A stretch of 64,000 bases of DNA from NCBI RefSeq assembly GCF_018388465.1, contig NZ_CP074404.1, positions 434,001-498,000 of the forward strand, written 5' to 3'. Origin of the DNA: Cellulomonas fengjieae. GTDB lineage: Bacteria > Actinomycetota > Actinomycetes > Actinomycetales > Cellulomonadaceae. The notes under the pieces are model-generated. The model searched no databases. It was not told the origin of the DNA and saw only the letters and a list, made by a program, of their open reading frames with translations. A program made the position numbers and the translations under genes. Positions 52,038 to 59,676 of the stretch are shown here, in pieces (the first letter of the stretch is position 1; each line of letters begins with the position of its first letter).

Positions 52038-53480
52038 CTACCTCCCCACGAGGCCGGTGCGGTTGATGAGGGTGTCGAGCATCTCGTCGATGGCGGTCAG
52101 CACGCGGGCCGCACCTTCGTACGCACGCTGGGACGCGAGCATGTTCACGGTCTCCTCGTCGGTGTCGACGCTGGCCTGGGCGAGCTGCTGGCCGACGGCG
52201 GTGGAGCGCGCCGACTCCGCCACCTTGGCGCGCGACGCGGCCGAGGCCGTGCGCACGCCGAGCTCGACGACGGTGGTGCTCCACGCGGCGTCCGGTCCGT
52301 CCGCGGCCGTGCCGAGCCGCGAGATGGCGTCGCCGATCGAGCCGTCCAGCGCGCCGCGGCCGGGCGCGCCGACCGCCACGCCGGACGGGTCCGTGACCGC
52401 GACCGTCAGGCCGAGCGCGGCGGGCCGTCCCGCCGTGAACGCGAAGAAGTCGCCGCCGGGTGCGCCGCTGACGGTCACGGCGCCCGAGTGCAGGGTGTTG
52501 ACCTTCTCGGCGATGGTCGTGGCGAGCGCGTCGTACCGTGCCGCCGCCTCGGTGAGGATGCCGCCGGTGCCCTTCGCGTCGGTGGGAGCCAGGACCGAGA
52601 GCAGACCGGCCACGCGTCCGCCGTCGAGCCCCGCGGCACGCGTCGGGTGGTCGGCCCAGACCACGGTCACCGGCTGGCCGGGGGCGCCGGCGTCGCCGGT
52701 CGCCTGCGCGAAGCTGGCCGCACCGGTGACGGCGAGCGCGCTCGGCCGGTTGCCGGAGACCAGGTAGTTGCCGCCGACCAGCACGTCGACCTGGCCGTCG
52801 GGACGCACGGAGACGGAGGCGCCGACGAGTCCCGACATCGACGTGACCAGCAGGTCCCGCTGATCGGCGAGCTCGTGGGCGGTCCCGCCGCTGTTCGTGA
52901 TCTGCTGGATGCGGCCGTTGAGGTCCGCGATGCTCGCTGCGGCCGTGTTCACCTGGTCCACCAGCGCGACCGTGGTGGTGCGCGCGTGCGTCCACTGGGT
53001 CTGCGCCGCCGTGTAGAGCGTCCCGATGCGGTCGACGACCGCCGCGGCTCCCTCCAGCAGCACGGCCTTGGCCGCACCCTTGTCGGCCGTCTTGGCGACG
53101 TCGTCCCACGCGCCCCAGAACGAGGAGAGCTGGTTGGCGAGGCCCGTGGTCGCCGGCTCGCCGACGTTCGTCTCCAGGGTGGTGTACGCCTCAGCCCGGG
53201 CCGCCAGGTACGACGCGCCCGAGGTCTGCGTCCGCACGCTCGCGTCCAGGAACGCGTCGGCGAGCCGGTCGATGCTGGACACCCGCGTGCCCTGGCCGGA
53301 GCCGTCGTAGGTGGAGAACATCGACGGCACGGTGGCCGAGGGCAGGGCGGCGAGCGTCGCACGCTGGCGCGTGTAGCCCACGGTGTTCGCGTTGGCGATG
53401 TTCTGGCCGGCGACGTCGAGCGCCTGCCGTTGCGCGATGAGCGAGCTCAGCGCGGTGCCGAGTCCGGAGAAGGTGCTCAC
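52038..53480 (-). CDS. flgK: Flagellar hook-associated protein FlgK
   Basis: 480 residues from GTG 53480, with GGGGGA before it. The N-terminal rod-family motif GLGTALSSLIAQRQALDVAGQNIANANTVGYTRQ and the C-terminal EETVNMLASQRAYEGAARVLTAIDEMLDTLIN define FlgK. The middle (about 190-400) is variable beta-rich sequence. First junction protein between hook and filament, exported after FlgN chaperoning. Eight bases follow the flgN stop. Confidence 0.95.
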   Translation of the reverse strand: MSTFSGLGTALSSLIAQRQALDVAGQNIANANTVGYTRQRATLAALPSATVPSMFSTYDGSGQGTRVSSIDRLADAFLDASVRTQTSGASYLAARAEAYTTLETNVGEPATTGLANQLSSFWGAWDDVAKTADKGAAKAVLLEGAAAVVDRIGTLYTAAQTQWTHARTTTVALVDQVNTAAASIADLNGRIQQITNSGGTAHELADQRDLLVTSMSGLVGASVSVRPDGQVDVLVGGNYLVSGNRPSALAVTGAASFAQATGDAGAPGQPVTVVWADHPTRAAGLDGGRVAGLLSVLAPTDAKGTGGILTEAAARYDALATTIAEKVNTLHSGAVTVSGAPGGDFFAFTAGRPAALGLTVAVTDPSGVAVGAPGRGALDGSIGDAISRLGTAADGPDAAWSTTVVELGVRTASAASRAKVAESARSTAVGQQLAQASVDTDEETVNMLASQRAYEGAARVLTAIDEMLDTLINRTGLVGR

Positions 53481-53488
53481 AGGTCCCC

Positions 53489-53968
53489 CTACAACGATCG
53501 GTCGACGAGCTGGGCGGTGGGTGCGGCACTCGCCGCCTGGCCGGAGCCGTCGTAGGTGTGCACCTCCTGGAGGGACAGGAGCGTCTCCTGCGTGGCGCGG
53601 TGCGACATGGCGAGCAGCTCGCGGTTGCCGTCGGCCAGCTGGGCGATCTCCGTGGTGAGGGAGGCGAACGCGTCGCGGTGCGCCCGCAGCAGCTCGTCCC
53701 ACGGTGCCGGGGCGTGCTCCGCGAGCTGGGCGAGGCTGGCGCCCGGCTGCAGACCCAGCATGGCGGCGACCGCGTCGGCCTCCGCGGACCGGCCGATCTC
53801 TGCTGAGCGGATCTCGTCCAGGACGCTCTCGACCTCGCGCGTGGCGTGCCCGAGCCAGCGGCTGCGGCCGCTCGTGAGGATCATCTGCTCCTCCTCGAGC
53901 TTGAACAGGAGCAGGTCCAGCAGCGTGCGCTCGCGCCAGAGCACGTCGGACAGCCGGGTCAGTGCCAT
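53489..53968 (-). CDS. flgN: Flagellar export chaperone FlgN
   Basis: 159 residues from ATG 53968, with GAAGGA upstream; ATG 54004 would add twelve residues. All-helical, with LSDVLWRERTLLDLLLFKLEEEQMILTSGRSRWL and the ATREVESVLDEIR region typical of FlgN. It escorts FlgK and FlgL to the export gate. First gene of the leftward flagellar operon. Confidence 0.9.
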   Translation of the reverse strand: MALTRLSDVLWRERTLLDLLLFKLEEEQMILTSGRSRWLGHATREVESVLDEIRSAEIGRSAEADAVAAMLGLQPGASLAQLAEHAPAPWDELLRAHRDAFASLTTEIAQLADGNRELLAMSHRATQETLLSLQEVHTYDGSGQAASAAPTAQLVDRSL

Positions 53969-54350
53969 CGGCTCGTCATCCTTCCGTCGTGCGTGTGGGG
54001 TCATGGTGCTTCTGCTGCCCCTATCGACCGGTGCCGCTCGGCTCGTAACTGTTCCACGGCACGATCTGAGTCATGGGGACGCGTCATCATGACGGTCACG
54101 CCCGGCAGATCGGGACAGAAGTGCGTGATCACCTGCGGAATCGTCCGAATGCGACGTATGACCCGACGCCGTCCCGGCGGTGACATGTGACGTGCATCAC
54201 ACTGCCGAAGGCTCTTTTGTGACCGTGCCGCCGACATCCGCGTGATCACGCGGCCCGCCGGGAAAACGATTCAGACGCGTGCATCGGCCGCGACGGAGCG
54301 GATGTGAGCGTTCGCTCAAGCGCGAGGCCCGGGCAACCGACCGATCAGAG
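53969..54350. promoter_or_regulatory. Divergent flagellar control region
   Basis: 382 bp with no gene between flgN and the sigma-factor gene. It is less GC-rich than its neighbours and dense in dyads: CGTCATCATGACG (54082-54094), a TGTGA-N6-TCACA box, a perfect 16-bp palindrome CCGCGTGATCACGCGG (54238-54253), and the 10-mer GCGTGATCAC twice (54123 and 54240). It must hold the promoters of both arms. Confidence 0.65.
54186..54201. promoter_or_regulatory. Crp/GlxR-type box
   Basis: TGTGACGTGCATCACA is an exact TGTGA-N6-TCACA site, the consensus of Crp and of actinobacterial GlxR/Crp. It sits 217 bp before flgN and 150 bp before the sigma-factor start. Confidence 0.65.
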
Positions 54351-55202
54351 GTGACCAGCACCGCGCCCTCCGTCGACGAACTCGTCCTGGCGAACCTCCC
54401 CCTCGTCGGGTACGCCGTCAGCGAGCTCCTGCACCGCGTGCCGCCGAGCGTCTCGCGCGACGAGCTCGCCTCGGCGGGGAGCCTCGCGCTCGTGCTGGCC
54501 GCCCGGGCGTACGACCCGACGACGGGGGTCCCGTTCGCCCGGTACGCGTCGCTGCGGATCCGCGGCGCGCTGGTCGACGAGCTGCGCTCCATGGACTGGG
54601 CCTCCCGCGGGGCCCGGCACCGCGTCCGCGAGCTCGCCGGCACGGCCGAGCGCCTCACGGCGACCCTCGGCCGCACCCCGACCCGGGTGGAACTGGCCGA
54701 CGCGATGGGGACGGACGTCGCTGCGGTGGACCGCGCCGCGCAGGAGACCGCCCGCCGGGTGCTCAGCCTCGACGCCGTCGACGCGTCCGTGGGCGACCTG
54801 GTCCGCGACGACGCGCCGAACCCGGAGGAGGTCCTGCTCACCGCGGAGCGCCTGCACTGGCTGCGCGCCGCCGTGCACACGCTGCCCGACCGGCTGCGCG
54901 TCGTGGTCGAGGGCGTCTTCCTGCAGGACCGCTCGGTCGCCGAGCTGGCCGACGAGCTCGGAGTCACGCAGTCGCGGGTCAGCCAGCTGCGCACCGAGGC
55001 CCTGGCTCTCCTGCGCGACGGCCTGAACTCCCACCTCGAACCCGACCTCGTCGCGCCGGTGGAGCGCCCGGACGGCGTCGCCGAGCGCCGCCGCCAGACC
55101 TACTTCGCCGCCGTCGCCGCCCGGGCGGCGATGAACGCGACCGCGGGGATCGTGCCCACGCAGCGGGCCCAGACGGACTCCGCGCCGTCGGTCTCGGCCT
55201 GA
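54351..55202 (+). CDS. fliA: FliA/WhiG-type sigma factor
   Basis: 283 residues from GTG 54351; an in-frame GTG at 54279 exists and no strong ribosome site marks either. Region 2 is visible in DELASAGSLALVLAARAYDPTTGVPFARYASLRIRGALVDELRSMDW, region 3 in LTATLGRTPTRVELADAMG, and region 4 in LPDRLRVVVEGVFLQDRSVAELADELGVTQSRVSQL. This sigma-70 group 3 pattern is that of motility and sporulation sigma factors. It should drive late flagellar genes such as fliC. A 50-residue Ala-rich tail follows region 4. The symbol is by role; it could be named whiG. Confidence 0.88.
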   Translation: MTSTAPSVDELVLANLPLVGYAVSELLHRVPPSVSRDELASAGSLALVLAARAYDPTTGVPFARYASLRIRGALVDELRSMDWASRGARHRVRELAGTAERLTATLGRTPTRVELADAMGTDVAAVDRAAQETARRVLSLDAVDASVGDLVRDDAPNPEEVLLTAERLHWLRAAVHTLPDRLRVVVEGVFLQDRSVAELADELGVTQSRVSQLRTEALALLRDGLNSHLEPDLVAPVERPDGVAERRRQTYFAAVAARAAMNATAGIVPTQRAQTDSAPSVSA

Positions 55203-55261
55203 CGAAAACTCGTCCCACCGAATTCCTCAGGCCGGGGCCGAGCAGCCCGATCGGAGGGGTA

Positions 55262-55299
55262 AGCCCACGGATGGGCTGTCCGGACCCGATTCAAGGAGG
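55262..55299 (+). promoter_or_regulatory. Flagellin leader: GGA-loop hairpin and GGA-rich ribosome site
   Basis: AGCCCA (55262-55267) and TGGGCT (55272-55277) form a stem with loop CGGA. The Shine-Dalgarno AAGGAGG (55293-55299) lies about 25 bases on. Two GGA motifs, one in a loop and one in the ribosome site, are the layout of CsrA-binding flagellin leaders. Confidence 0.5.
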
Positions 55300-55308
55300 A
55301 TGTTCACG

Positions 55309-56130
55309 ATGGGTCTCTCGATCAACCAGAACATTGCGGCCGTCAACTCGTACCGCAACCTGTCCAACACGCAGAACGACCTGAGCAAGTCGCTCGAGAA
55401 GCTCTCGTCCGGCTTCCGCATCAACCGCGCTGCGGACGACGCGGCCGGCCTGGCGATCTCCGAGGGTCTTCGCTCGCAGGTCGGTGGCCTCAAGGTCGCC
55501 GCTCGCAACGCCCAGGACGGCATCTCGGTCGTGCAGACCGCTGAGGGCGCCATGACCGAGGTCCACGCCATCCTGCAGCGCGTGCGTGACCTGGGTGTGC
55601 AGGCGGGTAACGACTCGAACAACGCCGACGCCCGCACGAACATCAAGACCGAGGTCGACAGCCTCGCCGACGAGCTCACCCGCATCGGTGCCTCGACGAA
55701 CTTCAACGGCACCGACCTGCTCAAGGGCGACACGATGACCTTCCAGGTCGGCGCGGGCAGCGACGCGGGCACGAACCAGATCGCGGTCACGCTGGCCGAC
55801 GTCGAGGGCCTCGGCGCCACGATCAAGGCGCTGAGCTTCGACGGCGCGGACACCGCCCTGACGTCGATCGCAGCGATCGACACGGAGATCAAGGCCGTCT
55901 CGACCGCTCGTGCCGAGCTCGGTGCGGTGCAGAACCGGTTCGAGCACACCATCAAGAACATCAACGTCGCGGTGGAGAACCTGTCCGCGTCGGAGAGCCG
56001 GATCCGCGACACCGACATGGCGTCCGAGATGGTCTCGTTCACGCGGGCCCAGATCCTCTCGCAGGCCGGCACGGCGATGCTCGCGCAGGCCAACCAGATC
56101 CCCCAGGGCGTCCTGTCGCTCCTGCGGTGA
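55309..56130 (+). CDS. fliC: Flagellin
   Basis: 273 residues from ATG 55309, nine bases after AAGGAGG; ATG 55300 overlaps that site and was rejected. N-terminal D0/D1 has GLSINQNIAAVNSYRNLSNTQ and SSGFRINRAADDAAGLAISEGLRSQ; the C-terminal D1/D0 ends FTRAQILSQAGTAMLAQANQIPQGVLSLL. The variable middle is only about 75 residues, so the filament has little outer domain. It is exported by the flagellar system. Two strong hairpins follow its stop, indicating a separate, abundant transcript. Confidence 0.97.
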   Translation: MGLSINQNIAAVNSYRNLSNTQNDLSKSLEKLSSGFRINRAADDAAGLAISEGLRSQVGGLKVAARNAQDGISVVQTAEGAMTEVHAILQRVRDLGVQAGNDSNNADARTNIKTEVDSLADELTRIGASTNFNGTDLLKGDTMTFQVGAGSDAGTNQIAVTLADVEGLGATIKALSFDGADTALTSIAAIDTEIKAVSTARAELGAVQNRFEHTIKNINVAVENLSASESRIRDTDMASEMVSFTRAQILSQAGTAMLAQANQIPQGVLSLLR

Positions 56131-56136
56131 TCCTGA

Positions 56137-56167
56137 CCCGGGCCGCGGATGACCTCCGCGGCCCGGG
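56137..56167 (+). terminator. fliC terminator
   Basis: CCCGGGCCGCGGA (56137-56149) pairs perfectly with TCCGCGGCCCGGG (56155-56167) across five bases, six bases after the fliC stop. Confidence 0.85.
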
Positions 56168-56176
56168 GTTCGACCA

Positions 56177-56214
56177 ACCGGTGGCGGGCCGGCGCACAGC
56201 CGCCCGCCACCGGT
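56177..56214 (+). terminator. Second hairpin between fliC and fliD
   Basis: ACCGGTGGCGGGC (56177-56189) pairs perfectly with GCCCGCCACCGGT (56202-56214) across 12 bases, directly after the first hairpin and 40 bases before fliD. Confidence 0.7.
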
Positions 56215-56253
56215 GCACCACCCGGAAACCCTCAGCTCTCGGACGGACTCCCC

Positions 56254-57612
56254 ATGGCTTCGCTCGGCATCGACGGACTGGTCAGCGGGTTGGACACGAC
56301 CGCGCTGATCAACAGCCTGATGGCCGCCGAGGCCGCGCCGCAGACGCTGCTCAAGTCCAAGCAGACCTCGACCACCACGCTGGCGACCGCGCTCCAGGCG
56401 CTGAACGCCAGGGTCGCCTCGCTCGCCGAGTCCGCGACGAAGGCCGCCAAGGTCGACTCCTGGAACGCCACGGCGGCCACGGCGTCGGCCACATCCGTCA
56501 CGGCGACGACGACCACCGGTGCCCAGCCGACCGCGCTGACCTTCACGGTCGACGCCGTCGCGCAGAGCCAGGTGTCGCTGACCCAACCGTTCAAGGACCT
56601 GGTGGACCTCACGGGCGGAGCGTCCACCCTGACGATCCGGAAGCAGGACGGCACCCTCACCGAGATCGCCGTCGGGACGGACGCCGCCGCAACAGCGCGC
56701 GCGATCTCGTCGTCCAGCGCGGGTGTGTCCGCAGTCGCGGTGACCGTCAACGGTGAGACCCGGCTCCAGCTGACCGGTACGTCCACGGGGGCGAGCGGAG
56801 GGTTCACTGTCCTCGCCGGCACCAAGGCGCAGGTCGAGGCGGGGACCGCCACCCCGATCGGCCTGACGGGTACTCGCACCGCGCAGGACGCGAAGATCAC
56901 GCTCTGGCCCGGCAGCGGTGCCGCGCAGCAGGTCTCCTCCGCCACAAATGCCTTCACCGACGTGCTGGCGGGCACGAGCATCACGGTCTCCAAGCTGGAG
57001 ACCGACCCGGTCACCCTGACGGTCGCCACCGACACCGCGGCGCTCACCAAGCTTGCGTCGGACCTCGTCGGCTCGCTCGGCGTCGTGCTGTCCGAGATCT
57101 CGTCGCGCTCCGCCGCGACGACCACGACCACCGCGGACGGCAGAACGGCCGTCACCGGCGGGCTGTTCTCCGGCGACAGCGCCGTGCGGGGGATCCAGCA
57201 GCAGCTGGCCACCGCCGCGTCCTACGGCGTGGACGGCGTCTCCCCGTCGAGCGTCGGGATCACCGTCGACCGCTACGGGGCCTTCACGTTCGACGACAAG
57301 GTGTTCGCGGCAGCGCTCGCGGCCGACCCCGAGAAGGTCCAGAAGGTCGTCGCCGGCCTCGCGCAGCGCGTCGCGGACGTCGCCACGGGTACGAGCGACA
57401 AGATCGACGGGACGCTGACGCTCAAGATCAAGGGCCAGCAGGGCATGGTCACCGACCTCGGCAAGCAGATCGAGGAGTGGGACCGCCGGCTGGCGATGCG
57501 CCGCGAGGCGCTCGCGGCCACGTACTCCGCCCTGGAGGTCACCCTCTCGGGCCTGAACTCCCAGTCGTCCTGGCTCTCCAGCCAGCTCGCCTCCCTGTCC
57601 ACCTCGAGCTGA
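56254..57612 (+). CDS. fliD: Flagellar cap protein FliD
   Basis: 452 residues from ATG 56254. N-terminal ASLGIDGLVSGLDTTALINSLMAAEAAPQTLL is the FliD signature, the middle is Thr/Ala-rich beta sequence, and the C-terminal coiled region includes QIEEWDRRLAMRREALAATYSALEVTLSGLNSQSSWLSSQLASL. It caps the filament and guides flagellin assembly after export with FliS/FliT-type chaperones. It starts a run of tightly spaced genes through fliS. Confidence 0.96.
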   Translation: MASLGIDGLVSGLDTTALINSLMAAEAAPQTLLKSKQTSTTTLATALQALNARVASLAESATKAAKVDSWNATAATASATSVTATTTTGAQPTALTFTVDAVAQSQVSLTQPFKDLVDLTGGASTLTIRKQDGTLTEIAVGTDAAATARAISSSSAGVSAVAVTVNGETRLQLTGTSTGASGGFTVLAGTKAQVEAGTATPIGLTGTRTAQDAKITLWPGSGAAQQVSSATNAFTDVLAGTSITVSKLETDPVTLTVATDTAALTKLASDLVGSLGVVLSEISSRSAATTTTTADGRTAVTGGLFSGDSAVRGIQQQLATAASYGVDGVSPSSVGITVDRYGAFTFDDKVFAAALAADPEKVQKVVAGLAQRVADVATGTSDKIDGTLTLKIKGQQGMVTDLGKQIEEWDRRLAMRREALAATYSALEVTLSGLNSQSSWLSSQLASLSTSS

Positions 57613-57637
57613 CCCGACCGACCGAAAGGCACGTCCC

Positions 57638-58081
57638 ATGCACAGCGTCCGCTCCCGGTACGTGACCTCCGCCGTCGAGACCGTCGGCCCGGCCCGCCTG
57701 CTGACCATGCTCTACGACCGGATGCTGCTCGACGTGGACCGCGGGATCGAGGCGCTGCAGGCCGGCGACCGCGTTCAGGCGAGCAGTCACCTGCAGCACG
57801 CCCAGGAGATCGTCGCCGAGCTCATGGTGAGCCTGCAGCCGGACGGCTGGGACGGCGGCGAGAAGCTCATGGCGATCTACCGCTACCTGCTGACCGAGCT
57901 GATCGGCGCCGCGGTCCAGGGCGACGCGGGCCGCGCGCAGGTGTGCCGGGACCTCGTGCTCCCGCTGGCCGACGCGTGGCACACCGCCGCGGACGAGCTC
58001 ACGCGGGCGGCCGCCGCACCGACGGTCCCCGCCGTGACGACCGACGCGGTGATGGGCGCCAGGCTCCTCGGCGTCGGCTGA
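57638..58081 (+). CDS. fliS: Flagellin export chaperone FliS
   Basis: 147 residues. The helical FliS pattern is clear: MHSVRSRYVTSAVETVGPARLLTMLYDRMLLDVDRGIEAL, with HAQEIVAELMVSL and YLLTELIGAAVQGD. It binds the flagellin C-terminus to prevent early polymerisation. It lies 25 bp after fliD, with GAAAGG as ribosome site. Confidence 0.95.
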   Translation: MHSVRSRYVTSAVETVGPARLLTMLYDRMLLDVDRGIEALQAGDRVQASSHLQHAQEIVAELMVSLQPDGWDGGEKLMAIYRYLLTELIGAAVQGDAGRAQVCRDLVLPLADAWHTAADELTRAAAAPTVPAVTTDAVMGARLLGVG

Positions 58082-58082
58082 C

Positions 58083-58430
58083 ATGCCCACCGCCGACCTC
58101 GACGTCGCCGACCCCTGGGTCGTCGCCTGGTCGCTCGCGCTCGACGAGCTCGAGCTGGACGTGCAGACCGCCGAGGCGCTCCTGCGCGACGCCCACCTCA
58201 CGAGCGTCGAGGTCGTCGCGCGCACCGTCGCGTGGCAGCCCCGCCGCGACCTGGGCCCGCTGCCCGCACCGCTGCAGGTCCGCGCGCGCGCCATCCTCGA
58301 CCGGCAGCTCGAGACGTCCCGCCGCACGGCCGAGGCCATCACGCGCAGCCGGCGCCAGATCGCCGCCACCCGCGCGCTGCAGGGCCGCCCGCCCGAGGCC
58401 GCCGCGGTGTACGTCGACGCCGAGGCCTGA
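58083..58430 (+). CDS. Unrecognised small flagellar-operon protein
   Basis: 115 residues from ATG 58083, one base after the fliS stop. Helical and charged: WSLALDELELDVQTAEALLR, then RARAILDRQLETSRRTAEAITRSRRQIAATRALQG, with a basic second half. Its place just after fliS is where fliT-like chaperone genes sit, and its size and helicity fit, but no FliT motif can be claimed. Confidence 0.7.
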   Translation: MPTADLDVADPWVVAWSLALDELELDVQTAEALLRDAHLTSVEVVARTVAWQPRRDLGPLPAPLQVRARAILDRQLETSRRTAEAITRSRRQIAATRALQGRPPEAAAVYVDAEA

Positions 58431-58442
58431 CGAGCCCGACCC

Positions 58443-58472
58443 TCTGACCGGGTCTGACCGGTTCTGACCGGC
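58443..58472. repeat. Three direct 10-bp repeats before flgB
   Basis: TCTGACCGGG, TCTGACCGGT and TCTGACCGGC at 58443, 58453 and 58463, one helical turn apart. They open the 199-bp gap before flgB, which should hold the promoter of the rod/basal-body operon. Confidence 0.8.
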
Positions 58473-58629
58473 TGGCCCGCGGTGCATCCGAGTGAACGGG
58501 CACCGTCCGCCGGGAGAACCCCTACACACCCGGACCGGCGCGTCGATGGGTGGATCGAGCACGGATCGCTCGCACAGCAGGCCACGGATCGGCCGACCTC
58601 GTTCTTGTCGTCGGTGAGGTGGACCCGCC

Positions 58630-58977
58630 ATGGGCATGCTCGACTCCGTGAGCGCCGTAGCGCTGAACAGCGCGCTCGACGGCCTCGCCCTCCGCCAGCG
58701 CGTCATCGCCGACAACATCGCGAACATCCAGACGCCCGGGTACCAGGCGCAGCGCGTCTCCTTCGAGGAGGAGCTGTCGCAGGCGGTCAGCAAGGGTGAC
58801 GGCGCGGTGACCGCGAAGGTCGCCCGGTCGCTCGAGCCGACGCGCGAGGACGGCAACAACGTCAACCTCGACACCGAGACGCTGCTCAACGTCGACACCA
58901 ACCTGCGCTACCAGCTGGCGACCCAGGCGATCTCCGGCCAGTTCTCGTCGGTGCGCGCCGCGATGCGGACCAGCTGA
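58630..58977 (+). CDS. flgB: Flagellar proximal rod protein FlgB
   Basis: 115 residues from ATG 58630, with GAGGTGG upstream. The conserved LALRQRVIADNIANIQTPGYQAQRVSFEEEL and the C-terminal YQLATQAISGQFSSVRAAM are characteristic. Exported rod subunit. First gene of the flgB-flgC-fliE-fliF-fliG-fliH-fliI operon, all with overlaps or 1-base gaps. Confidence 0.95.
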   Translation: MGMLDSVSAVALNSALDGLALRQRVIADNIANIQTPGYQAQRVSFEEELSQAVSKGDGAVTAKVARSLEPTREDGNNVNLDTETLLNVDTNLRYQLATQAISGQFSSVRAAMRTS

Positions 58978-59366
58978 TGACGATCTTCGGCGCGATCGGC
59001 ATCGCGAGCACCGGCCTGACCGTGCACCGCAAGTGGCTCGACGCCGTGAGCGACAACCTGGCCAACATCAGCACCGTCCGCGCCACGAGCGAGGACGCGT
59101 TCCAGCAGAAGTACGTCGTCGCGCAGGCCATGCAGGACGGCGGCGTGCAGGTGGCCGGCGTCCTCGAGGGCTCCGCGGAGGGACGGCTCGTGCACGAGCC
59201 CACCAACCCGCTGGCGGACGAGCAGGGCTACGTGCGTTACCCCGACATCGACATGTCGAGCCAGATGACCCAGCTGATCATGGCCCAGCGCGGCTACCAG
59301 GCGAACGCCGCCGTGGTGGACCGCGCCAAGGAGACCTACGCAGCGGCCCTCCAGATCGGACGATGA
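58977..59366 (+). CDS. flgC: Flagellar proximal rod protein FlgC
   Basis: 129 residues; its ATG shares one base with the flgB stop (TGATG). Signature LTVHRKWLDAVSDNLANISTVRATSEDAF and C-terminal MSSQMTQLIMAQRGYQANAAVVDRAKETYAAALQIGR. The protein is somewhat shorter than enteric FlgC but complete. Rod subunit next to FlgB. Confidence 0.95.
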   Translation: MTIFGAIGIASTGLTVHRKWLDAVSDNLANISTVRATSEDAFQQKYVVAQAMQDGGVQVAGVLEGSAEGRLVHEPTNPLADEQGYVRYPDIDMSSQMTQLIMAQRGYQANAAVVDRAKETYAAALQIGR

Positions 59367-59367
59367 C

Positions 59368-59676
59368 ATGAGCCTCCCCCTCACCGCGGTCTCCGCGGTC
59401 ACCCCCACCGCCTTCCTGGCCCCGACGACCGCGCCCACGGCGAGCGACCCCACCGCCGGTGCGGGCTTCGCCTCGGTGCTCGGGTCGATCGACCAGCTGC
59501 AGAACCTCCAGTCGACGTCGAGCAGCCTGGCTGTGCAGGCGGTCACGGGTGACCTCGACGACGTGCACGACTACACGATCGCCGCGGCCGAGGCCTCGAC
59601 CGCGATCGAGCTGACCGCCGCGATCCGCAACAAGGCCGTCGAGGCCTTCTCCGAGATCATGCGGATGCAGGCCTGA
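59368..59676 (+). CDS. fliE: Flagellar MS-ring/rod adaptor FliE
   Basis: 102 residues from ATG 59368, one base after the flgC stop. The N-terminus is low-complexity Thr/Ala/Pro; the conserved C-terminal half is VTGDLDDVHDYTIAAAEASTAIELTAAIRNKAVEAFSEIMRMQ. It joins the MS ring to the rod. Its stop shares one base with the fliF start. Confidence 0.94.
   Translation: MSLPLTAVSAVTPTAFLAPTTAPTASDPTAGAGFASVLGSIDQLQNLQSTSSSLAVQAVTGDLDDVHDYTIAAAEASTAIELTAAIRNKAVEAFSEIMRMQA

Noticed and set aside
55203..55261. Sigma-28 promoter (TAAA-N15-GCCGATAA) before fliC
   Set aside because: CGAAAA and CCGAAT or CCGATC words are present but never with the right spacing, so no promoter was annotated.
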